This document shows positions 9,581 through 21,657 of a stretch of 64,000 nucleotides of DNA, one piece after another. Under the pieces are notes generated by a model. That model ran no database searches and was not told the DNA's origin. It saw nothing but the letters and a program-made list of their open reading frames with translations. The translations under genes were made by a program, and so were the position numbers. The stretch lies in contig JAOPHQ010005475.1 in the NCBI GenBank assembly GCA_030340625.1, forward strand, positions 22,675 through 86,674, given 5' to 3'. This DNA is from Merluccius polli. Its lineage: Eukaryota > Chordata > Actinopteri > Gadiformes > Merlucciidae. How positions within the stretch are numbered: the stretch's first letter is position 1; each line of letters opens with the position of its first letter.

Positions 9581-10221
9581 CTGGAAGAGAGAGAGAGGAG
9601 ACAAGTGGACAACAGGCTCAGTTACCATCACCACTCATAGGGAGCACAGAGGGAAGGGAACATGAATATTCACCAAGAGTTGGAGTTGTTGATTGTACTG
9701 TGGGGATTAACATCAATTCATTCATAACACATTTAAATGTTTCACCAACTGGCAGGAGGCAGAACTTTTCTTAATAATTATTTGTTTCACTTCCTTTTTC
9801 TTATATTTTATTTCGCGTTCAGCCAAAAGAGTACAGAAATATCTATAACGGGATATTTAAAGCATGCAAATACATTTAAAAAAAATGTGTTTCATTAAAT
9901 GATGATTTTACTTTTATGAGTCAAAATAGAACCTGAATGATATTTGTTTGCCCATTTTATGAAGTACATAGAAAATAAATTAATATCAATCATTGATCAT
10001 CAATAAAGGATGAATGCTCATTATAATGAAATGATTTGAAAAACAATGTCAACATTTACATTTAATAACTGAACAAGAATATGTTTACACTGTCCTTAAC
10101 CTATCCAATGAAAAAACATCTTAAAATCTATACAATAAAACATCTTCACACCTATTTTAATATAAAGGTAGTTTTCAAAGTTAGTAATATGTCAGGTAAA
10201 GAAAAGTTTCCTTGTACTTAC

Positions 10222-10259
10222 AGTCAACGATGAGTTTGGTGCCTCCACCAAAAGTGTAC
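10222..10259 (-). CDS. IgL J segment, copy 1
   Basis: A 38-bp J exon encoding YTFGGGTKLIVD with the FGxG motif; donor GTAAGT follows at 10221. It is about 640 bp upstream of C on the same strand. The last base (T) joins the TG of the C exon to give Leu. Confidence 0.93.
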
Positions 10260-10298
10260 CACAGTGATACAAACTCATTAAGAGGCTGTACAAAAACC
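10260..10298 (-). other. J 23-RSS (J1)
   Basis: On -: nonamer GGTTTTTGT, 23-bp spacer, heptamer CACTGTG abutting the J. The spacer was counted base by base. Confidence 0.95.
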
Positions 10299-10666
10299 TC
10301 CCGCACATTGAAGACATAGCTTACTGGCACACACACACTAACTTATCACAGAAACCTGAATCAATGATTCAATCCAATAACGTTATGGTTAGCAATGTCA
10401 TGGATGTGTTTTAAGTCAAGTATATTCATAATAAAATATAGATCCTACATATATTTTTTATTAGAGTTTAGTATTGTGTCGATATTTTCAATCCAATTTA
10501 ACAACTTTTGAAACTCAGCCAATCTTTGTAATATATGTACATAGGCTTCATGCAGTTATTACACAGAATATTATATTATCTGTTTTTAAATATTTATATA
10601 GCATATGTGTATTTTCAGAATTAAATATAAGCAACGGATTTCATACAAACCAGCAGGAATTAGCCT
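10299..10666. other. J1 to unit 2 spacer
   Basis: AT-rich sequence shared by all units between the J RSS and the V-A 5' flank. No gene is visible. Confidence 0.5.
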
Positions 10667-10944
10667 AATTCAGAGAATAAGTTATAGATTATGAATTCCA
10701 ATGGTTTCCTCCCAAATGATGTTTGTATTCCCATAGTGTGAATGTAGCAGAGATACAGTGGTCCTTCCAGAAGGTCTGCATCCACTCTCACCCCCAGTGT
10801 GATGAGTGGAAACAGGTCATTTCCATATAGAGGAAGCTTTGCATGCTCAGCTGAAACTGGGCTTCTGAGAGGGTTTAAAGTCCTCTGAGTTCAACACTGC
10901 AGGACTCTGAGCTGTCACTCAACACCCCAGAAACCGTGGCAACC

Positions 10945-11410
10945 ATGAATCCCCTCAGCCTCCTGTTCTGGACAGTGGTCTGTGGATCCTTAGCAGGTCG
11001 GTTCATTCAACTCCATGACAATGTTGAAGAACGGTCGTTGTCTGCTTGTATTTTCTATTGGATAACTCAATGTTTTGTTTGTTTGTTTTCTATAGGAACC
11101 AGCAGTCAGGGGACTGTGACTCAGCCACCAGTAAAGTCTTTTACTCCAGGATCCTCAGTCACTCTGACCTGTAAATCCAGCCAAGCAGTTTACGACAATA
11201 ATCGTCTATCCTGGTACCAACAGAAACCTGGAGAAGCCCCCAAGCTCCTAATAACATATGCAACTACACGTGAATCATCAACACCAGCTCGGTTTAGTGG
11301 CAGTGGAAGCAGCACTGACTTCTCTCTGACCATCGACGGCGCCCAGCGTGAAGATGCAGCAGTTTATTACTGTCTGGGTTTTTACTACCCTTACAGTGTT
11401 TTTTGGTTCA
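10945..11410 (+). CDS. IgL V gene, family A, copy 2
   Basis: Leader exon 10945-10996, 99-nt intron, V exon 11096-11410. FR1 is QGTVTQPPVKSFTPGSS, with Gly at the second mature residue. CDR1 is SSQAVYDNNRLS and the FR2 Trp is present. CDR3 (LGFYYPYSVFWF) differs strongly from the sisters. Both cysteines and the splice sites are intact, so it looks functional. The intron is open in frame with both exons, so an unspliced frame also reads through. Confidence 0.92.
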
Positions 11411-11438
11411 CACAGTGATTGAGAGCCGTACAAAAACC
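11411..11438 (+). other. V 12-RSS (V-A2)
   Basis: Consensus heptamer and nonamer; spacer ATTGAGAGCCGT. Confidence 0.95.
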
Positions 11439-11692
11439 TCCCTCAGTCAGACTGCGTAGACACTGAGCTGTTACAGCAGGAACCTGCTGCAGCTGCTGAG
11501 GGGGAAGAGACTCTGACACAGAGCGCTGAGCACAGAGCTGCTCTAACCAGGGGCCTCAACCCAGCACCAGCATTATATTCCTCCACATTATTAAATATAC
11601 AGCTACTACAACATGTGACATACGACTACCTCAACTACATAATATGAATACAATTATTACTGTTGAATTATTAATAATAAATACAACTACCT

Positions 11693-12074
11693 CTACCGTC
11701 TTTCGGATGAGACGTTAAACCGAGGTCCTGACTCCCTGTGGTCACTAAAGATCCCGTGGCACTCATCGCAAGAGTAGGGGTGCTAACCCCGGTGTCCCGG
11801 CCAAATTCCCAACCCGGCTCTTGTACCAACATGGCCACCTAATCATCCCCTGGTCTCTAATTGGTTAGTTTCATTCCTCACCTCTCCGCTGTGCCAGTGT
11901 GTGGTGAGCATTCTGGCGCATACTGGCTGCCGTGCATCACCCAGGTGGTGCTACACTCTGGTAGCGGATGAGGTGTCATATCTCCCCCACACACACACAC
12001 ACACACTATGTAAGCACTTTGAGTGACCTCCAATAAAGCGCTATATAAATCCAATCAATTATTATTATTATTAT
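11693..12074 (+). mobile_element. Fish SINE-like insertion
   Basis: An insertion relative to units 1 and 3. It contains 'cggatgagacgttaaaccga' and a 3' end 'aagcgctatataaatccaat' followed by (ATT)n, a combination I recognise from an abundant fish SINE family. The tail places it on +. The family name is not assigned. Confidence 0.65.
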
Positions 12075-12663
12075 TAATTACAACCTATTACATAGAACTA
12101 CATCAACTTTATCTTACTTACATACCTCAAAATCTCATATTTCAATATAATTTCTTTCTGTCTGATGAGAGATGTGACTCAAGACTTTTTTATTTTCGTA
12201 TTATTCTGTTATCACTGCATTGTATGTCTACAGAGCGGTAGGGTTAGGTTGTCACTTGTGAAGACACAAAAAGTATCACCTGATGAGACTTCACATTTTA
12301 TACAGTCTATGGTGGACAAGTCATTAGATTTCATTCTTGTTTCAATATGAACTCATCAAATACAATGATTTGATTAAAAGAGATCACATGGGAATAGAAA
12401 ACATTAGTTTATAAACTAGCCCTGTTTCTAACTATGAATAGACTTAGAAACATAGTAGGACTTTTTTTGTATCAACATTTATTATTTTCACATTCCTATA
12501 ACTTTTTTTATTAGTTCGTCATTTGGGAGAACTTGAAGGGTTTCTGAATATATTTATTACCAAGGTATTCATTTTCCTTTCCAAAGTGTTGCACTCACTC
12601 AACCATATCTCTCTCACTTCCATATCTCTCAAAGCAGGTGCCCGTCCGCCCACATGCACACTG

Positions 12664-12671
12664 ATTTGCAT
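12664..12671 (+). promoter_or_regulatory. Ig octamer, V-B2 promoter
   Basis: Exact ATTTGCAT at the same spacing to the ATG (12748) as in unit 1. Confidence 0.8.
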
Positions 12672-12747
12672 GACTTTTGAGTATTTCTGAGCACCAAGAG
12701 TTAAATATGCGAGCTGCCAGGCACCATACACACAGACCCAGAGCAAC

Positions 12748-13290
12748 ATGAGGTCGTCCACAGCCTTGCTAGCAGTGCTGGCATTTCTTACTCATGGTGA
12801 GAGTTATGGCTCTGTCACTCTTCTCATATTCTGATGCTTTCCTTCGAATCCATCCTGCTGGTCTGGGCTCTATTCTGTGTTTATCCTCCTGTATTTTCTC
12901 CCCTCTCTGCTCCTAATGTGCTCCAGTGTTTTACTGAAGACTGTCTAACGTTGGTTCAACAGTCTCATCATCCACTTCTTATTTCAGAGTCGTCTGCCAG
13001 TCAGTTTCTGACACAACCTGACAAAACCAAGACTGTTAGTCTGGAGGGGAGTGTGTCCATCAGTGCCACGGGGAGCTCAGATATTGGCCCTGATCTCAGC
13101 TGGTACATACAGAAACCTGGAGAAGCTCCCAAACTTCTGATATACTATGTAGACAACCTCAATACAGGGACTCCAGCTCGGTTCAGCGGCAGTAGATCTG
13201 GGTCTAGCTACACTCTCACCATCTCTGGTGTCCGGAGGGAGGATGTAGGAGTATATTACTGTTTCGGTAACCATGGCGGCGGTGTGTTCA
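12748..13290 (+). CDS. IgL V gene, family B, copy 2 (lacks FR1 Cys)
   Basis: Leader exon 12748-12796, V exon 12988-13290. It differs from copy 1 at CDR1 (IGPDLS), CDR2 (YYVDNLNTG) and CDR3 (FGNHGGGVF), and restores Tyr before the second Cys (VYYCFG). Ala again replaces the first disulfide Cys (SISATG). The differences cluster in the CDRs while the frameworks are almost unchanged. Confidence 0.88.
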
Positions 13291-13318
13291 CACAGTGATT
13301 GAGAGCCGTACAAAAACC
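13291..13318 (+). other. V 12-RSS (V-B2)
   Basis: Consensus heptamer, 12-bp spacer and nonamer. Confidence 0.95.
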
Positions 13319-13628
13319 TCCCTCAGTCAGACTGCGTAGACACTGAGCTGTTACAGCAGGAACCTGCTGCAGCTGCTGAGGGGGAAGAGACTCTGACACA
13401 GAGCGCTGAGCACAGAGCTGCTCTAACCAGGGGCCTCAACCCAGCACCAGCATTATATTCCTCCACATTATTAAATATACAGCTACTACCTCAACTACCA
13501 CATATTACACACAACTACCTCAACTACCACATATTACATACAACTCCTACCTCAATTACAACTTATTATGATAACTACTACCTCTACTACAACATACTAA
13601 ATACCACTCCAACCTCAAATGCAACCTT

Positions 13629-13879
13629 TTAAATCGTGGCTCCACTCCAATATATGAAGTACTACTGCTACCACCTCAAGTTCAGTGCGGCTCATTTTGG
13701 GTGGTGAGTTCACCACATACAGCGAGGCTTGTGGCCGCCTTGGGCTCCCTTCTCTCAGCTCATGGCGCGAGGACCTCACCAGGGCCTTTGCCTCCTCGCT
13801 CCGTGGGTCCCAACTGTTTCGAAGGCGGCTCCCACCTGAGTGGTCAGCCATCGCCAGACACGCTTTTCAAGAAAACTAG
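13629..13879 (+). mobile_element. LINE-like ORF fragment, unit 2 copy
   Basis: An open stretch with EFTTYSEACGRLGLPSLSSW and FRRRLPPEW resembles the tail of LINE ORF2 proteins (YxEAxxRLGLPSL). It is absent as a block from the LINE-bearing units 1, 3, 4 and 7, and present in units 5 (34218-34468) and 9 (56831-57082). The LINE assignment is by motif only. Confidence 0.5.
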
Positions 13880-13964
13880 TCTTGGTCCACTGTAGAACTG
13901 AGCCATACAGTAAAAGTGTGATCCCTCACATGATCAGACTCTTAAACGACTAATCACTGTATGT

Positions 13965-14420
13965 CCTATGTGCACTCAGAGCTTGGCAAAGCTGCATTTC
14001 TTTTCGACGCGCCTAGTACGTGGAACGCTCTGCAACAAACCCTAAAGCTAGAGATATTGCCTTCTGATACTGTTTTTAAGCAATTGGTGTTGCCTCTCTG
14101 CTCATCAAATTGCAACTGTTTTTAGTTTTTTTAGTTTTCAGTTTTATTTACTTATTTTATTTATGTTATTTGATTTTGTTGTTTTACATATATATGTATA
14201 TATACTTGTTTTATACATTTTATATATATATATATATATATATTTGAAATAATATTTTTTAAATAATATTTTTAAATTCAAATGTTCTTATCTGTCCCTT
14301 CTATTGTTTTTCTTATTAATGCACAACCTTTCCCTGTAAACTCGTCGTCATTGTAAATGAGGGAAACCTCAATGCCCTACGAGTATAAATAAAGGTTTGA
14401 TGATGATGATGATGATGATG
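13965..14420 (+). mobile_element. LINE 3' end with (GAT)n tail
   Basis: An insertion unique to unit 2 between 'actgtatgt' and 'acgcctgtc'. The first 150 bp encode a LINE-like tail (LGKAAFLFDAPSTWNALQ, one frame). An AT-rich 3' region with a TA run (14221-14242), 'aataaaggtttga' and a terminal GAT microsatellite follow. Confidence 0.65.
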
Positions 14421-14712
14421 ATGTACGCCTGTCAGGCCTAACGCGTCGTTAGTCCGTCTTCGATACGTCTGTCTTTTTCATCGTCGTATTTCTGCAGTCC
14501 TTGTTTTATTGTTATATCTTTTGGATTATCTTGAAATTTAACCTTGTAAAATGTACTACCGATTCAACTTGTTGTTGCCACACATATATATAACTGTAAC
14601 CTTTAGGCTGAATGAAAAAAACTATTTACTACAATTACTAGAACATTTAATATAAATCTACAACCTCAACAACAATATGTTAATTACAATTACATCACAT
14701 GAAGTACAACTA

Positions 14713-14922
14713 CTCCCTCTCTCTCTCTGGCTGAGGACAGACTGTCAGGTTTCTCTGCAGGTGAGTCTTAATTAGTGAGTGGCTGCAGGTGAGGCTGATT
14801 GCCAAACCAGCAGCAGCTGTGTTGAATAGAATTGATCCTCAGTGACCTCACCCAGTCCCCCTGTGGGGGGGAACTATCGCTGTCCTAGGTGCTGAAGTCT
14901 CTCCCCAGCCCATGTGGAGGGC

Positions 14923-14926
<4 letters not shown>
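14713..14926. promoter_or_regulatory. E-box cluster module, unit 2
   Basis: CAGGTG at 14758-14763 and 14786-14791, CAGCTG at 14814-14819, with the same spacing as unit 1. Confidence 0.4.
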
Positions 14927-14961
<35 letters not shown>

Positions 14962-15095
14962 ATCGAAATCATCCAATCACGTTTCTAATAGACTTGAACT
15001 ACGACACTTCAGAGAAAAGTATTTTGCTACAGTTCATTGCTGAAATACAACAATATATTTCCTTTGTGACGATGACAAACGCTGTTGTTTGGCAG

Positions 15096-15182
15096 CATCC
15101 GTTCCTGGAGATGGCCGAGCCTCGGTCCACCCTCACAGCCCTCATCCTGGCAGCTAAGGAAGCCATGAGGAACCGCCGCTAA
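15096..15182 (+). pseudogene. PAK-like terminal exon, copy 2
   Basis: An 87-nt frame to TAA after TTTGGCAG. The C-terminus is RNRR where most copies have RNHR. Confidence 0.72.
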
Positions 15183-15676
15183 ACACTAGCCTCCGTCTGC
15201 TACCAGGCTAACCCAATGACACGCATACTGCTGCAGAAGCTGTAAGCTATTATTCAAGATGGGCCTGAACAGAGTTGAGTTCATGTAATGACTCTTTATT
15301 GTAATGGCTGTGGTTCGACACAAGAGGGCAGCGTTGAGCTGGTTTGTGGACATGCACACAAACTGCTTTCACTGGAGTCTCCAGAGACCCTTCTGAGAGC
15401 GTCAGCCCTACATTTCCACTGACTTTCTGTCAAGAGACACAGGTGCACATCTGCTAAAAGTGGACATCATTTGAATACATACAGTTCACTGAACACAGAA
15501 TACGTTTAATGAACCAGAATTTTTTTGTGATGTCGGTTTGGTCTTTGACTCATATGAACATTATGAATATGTTACTGTTTGCACCACTCAGCAGGCTAGG
15601 GTTCATATGTCTTGGTGAGAGATACTGAATGTGTTTTGAGACGTACTTTTACATGTTTCTAAGTTGTTATCTGCAG

Positions 15677-15850
15677 AAACCTGGACATGCCCTGATCTAC
15701 TATTTCATGAAGTGGCATGAAGTCAGTCTGAGACACATGGGTCATCTCAGCAGCAGTGGCTCTATGACTGACACTGGTCCACTGAATACAGTGAACACAC
15801 TGTCCAAGCACACAACCAACACTTTGCTCATTCAGAGATACACACCATAG
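15677..15850 (+). pseudogene. V-like relic frame, copy 2
   Basis: As copy 1, but six bases shorter: the second His-Ile pair before TTNTLL is missing. The deletion keeps the frame. Confidence 0.45.
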
Positions 15851-16204
15851 CTTTAACCCTTCATTCAGAATGGCAGTAAAACTCACTTCATTAAGTAATT
15901 CAATAGAGATCTCAAATAGTTTCCCCATTCTGAATAAAGATTCATTTGTATGCCTGGCTTAAAATGACAAGATATAAAATAAGAATGCATGAAAAGTGAT
16001 TTCTTCCATCTTTATTATATCATCAGCATACAATGTGATAAACACAAGCAAGGGATGAAAACCAGAAAGCATAATAATAATAATGGCTCAAAGACATGTT
16101 AATGTGAATCATCAAAAGCTGCAGCGCTACCTTAGAAAGAGAGATATAAAGCAGACGTGTCAGAGGAGATTTGTATTGTACAGTACTTCCATGCTGGAGC
16201 CTCT

Positions 16205-16527
16205 CTACTCTGAACACTGGCCAGGATTCAGGGTTTGAGCGACAGGCGTCTGGCCCCTCTTACTGGCCTCACAGCTCACTGAGCCCGCCTTCCTCCACTG
16301 GTCTGCAGGGAGGGTCAAGGTGCTGCTCCAGCCGTAGTGGCCATCTTTCCCCAGGACCCCCAGACTATCTGACACCCCCTCAGACCTGCTGCTGCCCTCC
16401 ACCTTCCAGCCAAGCGTCCAGTCTGAGGGGAAGCCCCCACTGGCCAGACACAGCAGTGTAGCGCTGCCCTGCTCCAGCTCCACTCTGGAGGGAGGGAGGA
16501 CGCTCAGCCTGGGCTGCACCACTCCCA
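16205..16527 (-). CDS. IgL constant exon, copy 2
   Basis: 107-residue C domain, intact. Copy-specific changes are Glu in GSSRSEGV and Arg in EASKRGQTP; both lie outside the conserved Cys/Trp core. Poly(A) signal at 16016-16011. Confidence 0.93.
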
Positions 16528-17190
16528 CTGGAAGAGAGAGAGAGGAGACAAGTGGACAACAGGCTCAGTTACCATCACCACTCATAGGGAGCACAGAGGG
16601 AAGGGAACATGTATATTCACCAAGAGTTGGAACTGTTGATTGTAATGTGGACATTAATATCAATTCATTCATAACACATTTAAATGTTTCACCAACTGTC
16701 AGGTGGCAGAACTTTTCTAAATAAATATTTGTTTCACTTCCTTTTTCTTATATTTCATTTGGCATTCGGACAAAAAACTACAGAAAAAACTTTAACAGGA
16801 TATTTTAAGCACACAAATACATTTCAAATAAAATATCATATCGTAATTATATTATATCACTTATCATTAAATTAGCATTAAATGATCATTGTACTATCAG
16901 AAGTAAAAACAGAACCTGAATGATATTCGTTTGCCCATTTCATGAAGTACAGAGTAAATACATTTCATTCTTAATAAATGATGAATGCTCATCATGAATA
17001 AATGATTTGAATAACAATGTCAACAATTACATTTAATAACTGAACAAGAATATTTGCACTGTCCTTAACCTATCAAATGAAAAAACATCTTAAAATCTAT
17101 ACGATAAAACATCTTCACACCTATTTTAATATAAAGGTAGTTTTCAAAGTTAGTAATATGTCAGGTAAAGAAAGGTTTCCTTGTACTTAC

Positions 17191-17228
17191 AGTCAACGAT
17201 GAGTTTGGTGCCTCCACCAAAAGTGTAC
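17191..17228 (-). CDS. IgL J segment, copy 2
   Basis: YTFGGGTKLIVD, same protein as J1, with donor GTAAGT. Confidence 0.93.
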
Positions 17229-17267
17229 CACAGTGATACAAACTCATTAAGAGGCTGTACAAAAACC
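17229..17267 (-). other. J 23-RSS (J2)
   Basis: Consensus heptamer and nonamer, 23-bp spacer. Confidence 0.95.
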
Positions 17268-17931
17268 TCCCGCACATTGAAGACATAGCTTACTGGCACA
17301 CACACACTAACTTATCACAGAAACATGAATCAATGATTCAACCCAATAACGTTATGGTTAGCAATGTCATTGATGTGTTTTAAGTTAAGTAGATTTATAA
17401 TAAAATATAGATCCTACATATATTTTTATAAAATATTTAGTATTGTGTAGATATTTCAATACAATGTAACAACAGATGCAACTTTTTAAAAACTCAGCCA
17501 ATCTTTGTAATATATGTACATAGGCTTCACACAGTTATTACACACAGATACAGTATAATATATTATCTCTTTTGATATATTTATATAGCATCTGTGTATT
17601 TTCAGAATTAAATATAAGCAACAGATGTCATACAAACCAGCAGGAATTAGCCTAATTCAGAGAATAAGTTATAGATTATGAATTCCAATCGTTTCCTCCC
17701 AAATGATGTTTGTATTCCCATAGTGTGAATGTAGCAGAGATACAGTGGTCCTCCCAGAAGGTCTGCATCCACTCTCACCCCCAGTGTGATGAGTGGAAAC
17801 AGGTCATTTCCATATAGAGGAAGCTTTGCATGCTCAGCTGAAACTGGGCTTCTGAGAGGGTTTAAAGTCCTCTGAGTTCAACACTGCAGGACTCTGAGCT
17901 GTCACTCAACACCCCAGAAACCGTGGAAACC

Positions 17932-18397
17932 ATGAATCCCCTCAGCCTCCTGTTCTGGACAGTGGTCTGTGGATCCTTAGCAGGTCGGTTCATTCAACTC
18001 CATGACAATGTTGAAGAACGGTCGTTGTCTGCTTGTATTTTCTATTGGATAACTCAATGTTTTGTTTGTTTGTTTTCTATAGGAACCAGCAGTCAGGTGA
18101 CTGTGACTCAGCCACCAGTAGAGACTTTTACTGCAGGATCCAGAGTGACTCTGACCTGTAAAACCAACCCAGTGGTTCATGGCAATACTTACCTATCCTG
18201 GTACCAACAGAAACCTGGAGAAGCCCCCAAGCTCCTAATAAAATATGCAACTTCACGTGAATCATCAACACCAGCTCGGTTTAGTGGCAGTGGAAGCAGC
18301 ACTGACTTCTCTCTGACCATCGACGGCGCCCAGCGTGAAGATGCAGCAGTTTATTACTGTCAGAGTGTCCACTACCCTAACAGTGTCTGGGTGTTCA
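17932..18397 (+). CDS. IgL V gene, family A, copy 3
   Basis: Leader exon 17932-17983, 99-nt intron, V exon 18083-18397. FR1 is of the second sequence type (VETFTAGSRVTLTC). CDR1 is TNPVVHGNTYLS, CDR2 is KYATSRES and CDR3 is QSVHYPNSVWVF. Trp and both Cys are present. The base before the start context differs (ccgtggaaacc for ccgtggcaacc). Confidence 0.92.
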
Positions 18398-18425
18398 CAC
18401 AGTGATTGAGAGCCGTACAAAAACC
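18398..18425 (+). other. V 12-RSS (V-A3)
   Basis: Consensus signal, 12-bp spacer. Confidence 0.95.
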
Positions 18426-19259
18426 TCCCTCAGTCAGACTGCGTAGACACTGAGCTGTTACAGCAGGAACCTGCTGCAGCTGCTGAGGGGGAAGAGACTC
18501 TGACACAGAGCGCTGAGCACAGAGCTGCTCTAACCAGGGGCCTCAACCCAGCACCAGCATTATATTCCTCCACATTATTAAATATACAGCTACTACAACA
18601 TGTGACATACGGCTACCTCAACTGCAACATATGAATACAATTATTATTGAATTATTATTATTAAATACAACTACCTTAAATACAACCTATTACATAGAAC
18701 TACATCAACTTTACCTTACTTACATCCTACCTCAAAATCAATATCATTTCTTTCTGTCTGATGAGAGATGTGACTCAAGACTTTTTTACTTTCTTATTAT
18801 TAAGTTATCACTGCATTGTAGGTCTACAGAGCGGTAGGGTTAGGTTGTCACTTGTGAAGACACAAAAAGTATCACATATAGGGACTTCACCTTTTATACA
18901 GTCTATGGTGGACAAGTCATTAGATTTCATTCTTGTTTTAATATAAACTCATCAAATACAATGATTTGATTAAAAGAGATCACATGGGAATAGAAAACAT
19001 TAGTTTATAAACTAGCCCTGTTTCTAACTATGAATAGACTTAGAAACATAGTAGGACTTTTTTTGTATCAACATTCATTATTTTCACATTCCTATAACTT
19101 TTTTTATTAGTACGTCGTTTGGGAGAACTTGAAGGGTTTCTGAATATATTTATTACCAAGGTATTCATTTTCCTTTCCAAAGTGTTGCACTCACTCAACC
19201 ATATCTCTCTCACTTCCATATCTCTCAAAGCAGGTGCCCGTCCGCCCACATGCACACTG

Positions 19260-19267
19260 ATTTGCAT
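19260..19267 (+). promoter_or_regulatory. Ig octamer, V-B3 promoter
   Basis: Exact ATTTGCAT, 77 bp before the ATG at 19344. Confidence 0.8.
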
Positions 19268-19343
19268 GACTTTTGAGTATTTCTGAGCACCAAGAGTTAA
19301 ATATGCGAGCTGCCAGGCACCATACACACAGACCCAGAGCAAC

Positions 19344-19886
19344 ATGAGGTCGTCCACAGCCTTGCTAGCAGTGCTGGCATTTCTTACTCATGGTGAGAGT
19401 TATGGCTCTGTCACTCTTCTCATATTCGGATGCTTTCCTTCGAATCCATCCTGCTGGTCTGGGCTCTATTCTGTGTTTATCCTCCTGTATTTTCTCCCCT
19501 CTCTGCTCCTAATGTGCTCCAGTGTTTTACTGAAGACTGTCTAACGTTGGTTCAACAGTCTCATCATCCACTTCTTATTTCAGAGTCGTCTGCCAGTAAG
19601 TTTCTGACACAACCTGACAAAACCAAGACTGTTAGTCTGGAGGGGAGTGTGTCCATCAGTGCCACTGGGAGCTCAGATATTGGTGCTGATCTCAGCTGGT
19701 ACATACAGAAACCTGGAGAAGCTCCCAAACTTCTGATATACAGGGCAACAACGCTTAATACAGGGACTCCAGCTCGGTTCAGCGGCAGTAGATCTGGGTC
19801 TAGCTACACTCTCACCATCTCTGGTGTCCGGAGGGAGGATGCAGGAGTATATTTCTGTTTCGGTGACCATGGCAGCTATGTGTTCA
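19344..19886 (+). CDS. IgL V gene, family B, copy 3 (lacks FR1 Cys)
   Basis: Leader exon 19344-19392, V exon 19584-19886. FR1 starts SKFLTQPD (Lys where the others have Gln), CDR2 is YRATTLNTG and CDR3 is FGDHGSYVF. FR3 has REDAGVYFC where the others have REDVGVY. The first Cys position is again Ala. Confidence 0.88.
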
Positions 19887-19914
19887 CACAGTGATTGAGA
19901 GCCATACAAAAACC
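19887..19914 (+). other. V 12-RSS (V-B3)
   Basis: Consensus heptamer and nonamer; the spacer ends CAT (not CGT), as in V-A9. Confidence 0.95.
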
Positions 19915-20180
19915 TCCCTCAGTCAGACTGCGTAGACACTGAGCTGTTACAGCAGGAACCTGCTGCAGCTGCTGAGGGGGAAGAGACTCTGACACAGAGC
20001 GCTGAGCACAGAGCTGCTCTAACCAGGGGCCTCAACCCAGCACCAGCATTATATTCCTCCACATTATTAAATATACAGCTACTACCTCAACTACCACATA
20101 TTACACACAACTACTACCTCAACTACCATATATTATGTACAACGTCTACCTCAACCACATATTACATACAACTCCTACCT

Positions 20181-21657
20181 CTTCTGCTTCTTCTGTCGTG
20201 TGTCCTTAGACCTTCAATTCTGTTGAGGCGAGCCAGTCCAGCGTCCTATGATCAAGGTCAGTTAGACCACGCTCGCCGTTCGGGGGCCGGTGTTTGGGGC
20301 AGCTGGTTAGGATGTGTTCCACAGTTTGTATTGGGTCTCCACACTCGCATTGGGCACTGTCTGTGATGCCCCACTTCAGCATTGCTGCCCCGAAGTGTCC
20401 CACACCTGTCCTCAGGCGGTTGAGGGTTGTCCACTGCTTTCGGGGTAGATGCTGGCCAGGAACGTCTGTGGGGTCTTTGATGTAATGGTGTAGCCGAGAT
20501 GGTTCTGCTGACCTCCACTGCTCCCTCCGTGTCGCCTTGACCCAGGCAGCCTTGCTGGTGTCGGCTGGTATTTTCCGGAGCAGTTGTTGGGCGTGTATGG
20601 CAAAGGGGCGCCGGGACTTGAGGCGCATTCGCTGTGGTGTCTCGGTGGTGGTTTTGCGGAGGAGGTGGGATTCACTCGCCTGTGCCTTTCGGGCAAGAGT
20701 CAGCATGGCTCCTTCTCGCCTGACTTCTGCAGGGGCGATTCCTCCGAGGACGGGCAGATGGTTGGTTGGGGTGGCTCCTAGGCATCCAGAGACAGTCCGT
20801 AGGGCAGTGTTAAGGGCAGTGTCCAGTTTGTGGACGTGGGGGCTACGGCACCAGACCGGGGCACAGTATTCTGCGCTTGAGAGCACCAGGGCCTCGGTGG
20901 AAATGCGCAGCGTCTGTGTGGAGGCACCCCATGTGGTGCCGGCTAGACGCCGTATCAGCACGGCACGTGAGGTTGTCTTTGCCTTGGCCGTTTCCAGGTG
21001 TTGTCTGAATGACAGTGTTCTGTCAAGTTTCACGCCAAGGTATGTGGGGAAGGGCTGGTACTGTAGCCGGGTGTCGTCAACCATGATGTTCATTTCGCGG
21101 GACGCTTCTTTATTGTAGAGATGCAACATTGTTGATATGGTCTTATCAGCACTGAGCTTGAGGCGCCAGTTCTTCAGGTATGAAGACAGGGTGTTCATGT
21201 CTTCAGAGAGGCCCTCCTCTACTGCTTCCCAGGATGGCTTGCTCAGTAGGATGGCCAGATCGTCTGCATAGCCGTACTTCCTTGATTGTGTAGCAGGTAG
21301 GTCGTGGATGTAGATGTTGAACAGCATAGATGCCAGCACTGAGCCTTGTGGGACACCGTTCTTGAGCTTTCTCACTCTACTGCTTTGGCCGTTGCTGGTG
21401 TGTAGCCGGAAGCTGCGGTTGCTCAGCATCTCTATTATGAAGCTCACAATGTGCTTCTCTGGGATGGTTTCCAGGAGCTTCATGTGTAGTCCGCGTAGCC
21501 AGACAGTGTCATATGCGGCTGTGAGGTCCAGGAAAACGGTGCCGGCCTTCTCTCCTGACTGAAAGCTGGCCTCTATGTCTTGGCATAGAAGGGTCACCTG
21601 GTCTGTTGTTGACATACCGCTTCGAAAGCCAGCTTGTTCTTTGGGCAGCTGGCTCAA
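20181..21657 (-). mobile_element. 5'-truncated LINE, unit 3
   Basis: Second copy of the unit 1 LINE with identical truncation and an uninterrupted 483-codon frame (21657 to 20206). It keeps YADD (preceded by Gly, KYGYADD, where unit 1 has KYVYADD) and the terminal CECG / HILTSCP motif. It differs from unit 1 by scattered substitutions only. Confidence 0.85.

Larger units (their letters stand above)
2162..10666. repeat. IgL cassette, unit 1
   Basis: 8.5-kb unit containing V-A, V-B, a LINE (-), a solo LTR, the E-box module, a PAK-like exon, a V-like relic, C (-) and J (-). It is the fullest unit. Its left junction is replaced by the gypsy element. Confidence 0.9.
10667..17653. repeat. IgL cassette, unit 2
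   Basis: 7.0-kb unit with V-A, V-B, PAK-like exon, V-like relic, C and J. It lacks the LINE of unit 1 but carries a SINE, a LINE 3' tail and the fragment shared with units 5 and 9. Confidence 0.9.

Noticed and set aside
10936..11418. A single-exon 160-codon protein for V-A (also at other units)
   Set aside because: It uses GTG as start and reads through a 99-nt GT-AG intron. Splicing gives the standard leader/V structure, and the apparent end overlaps the RSS.
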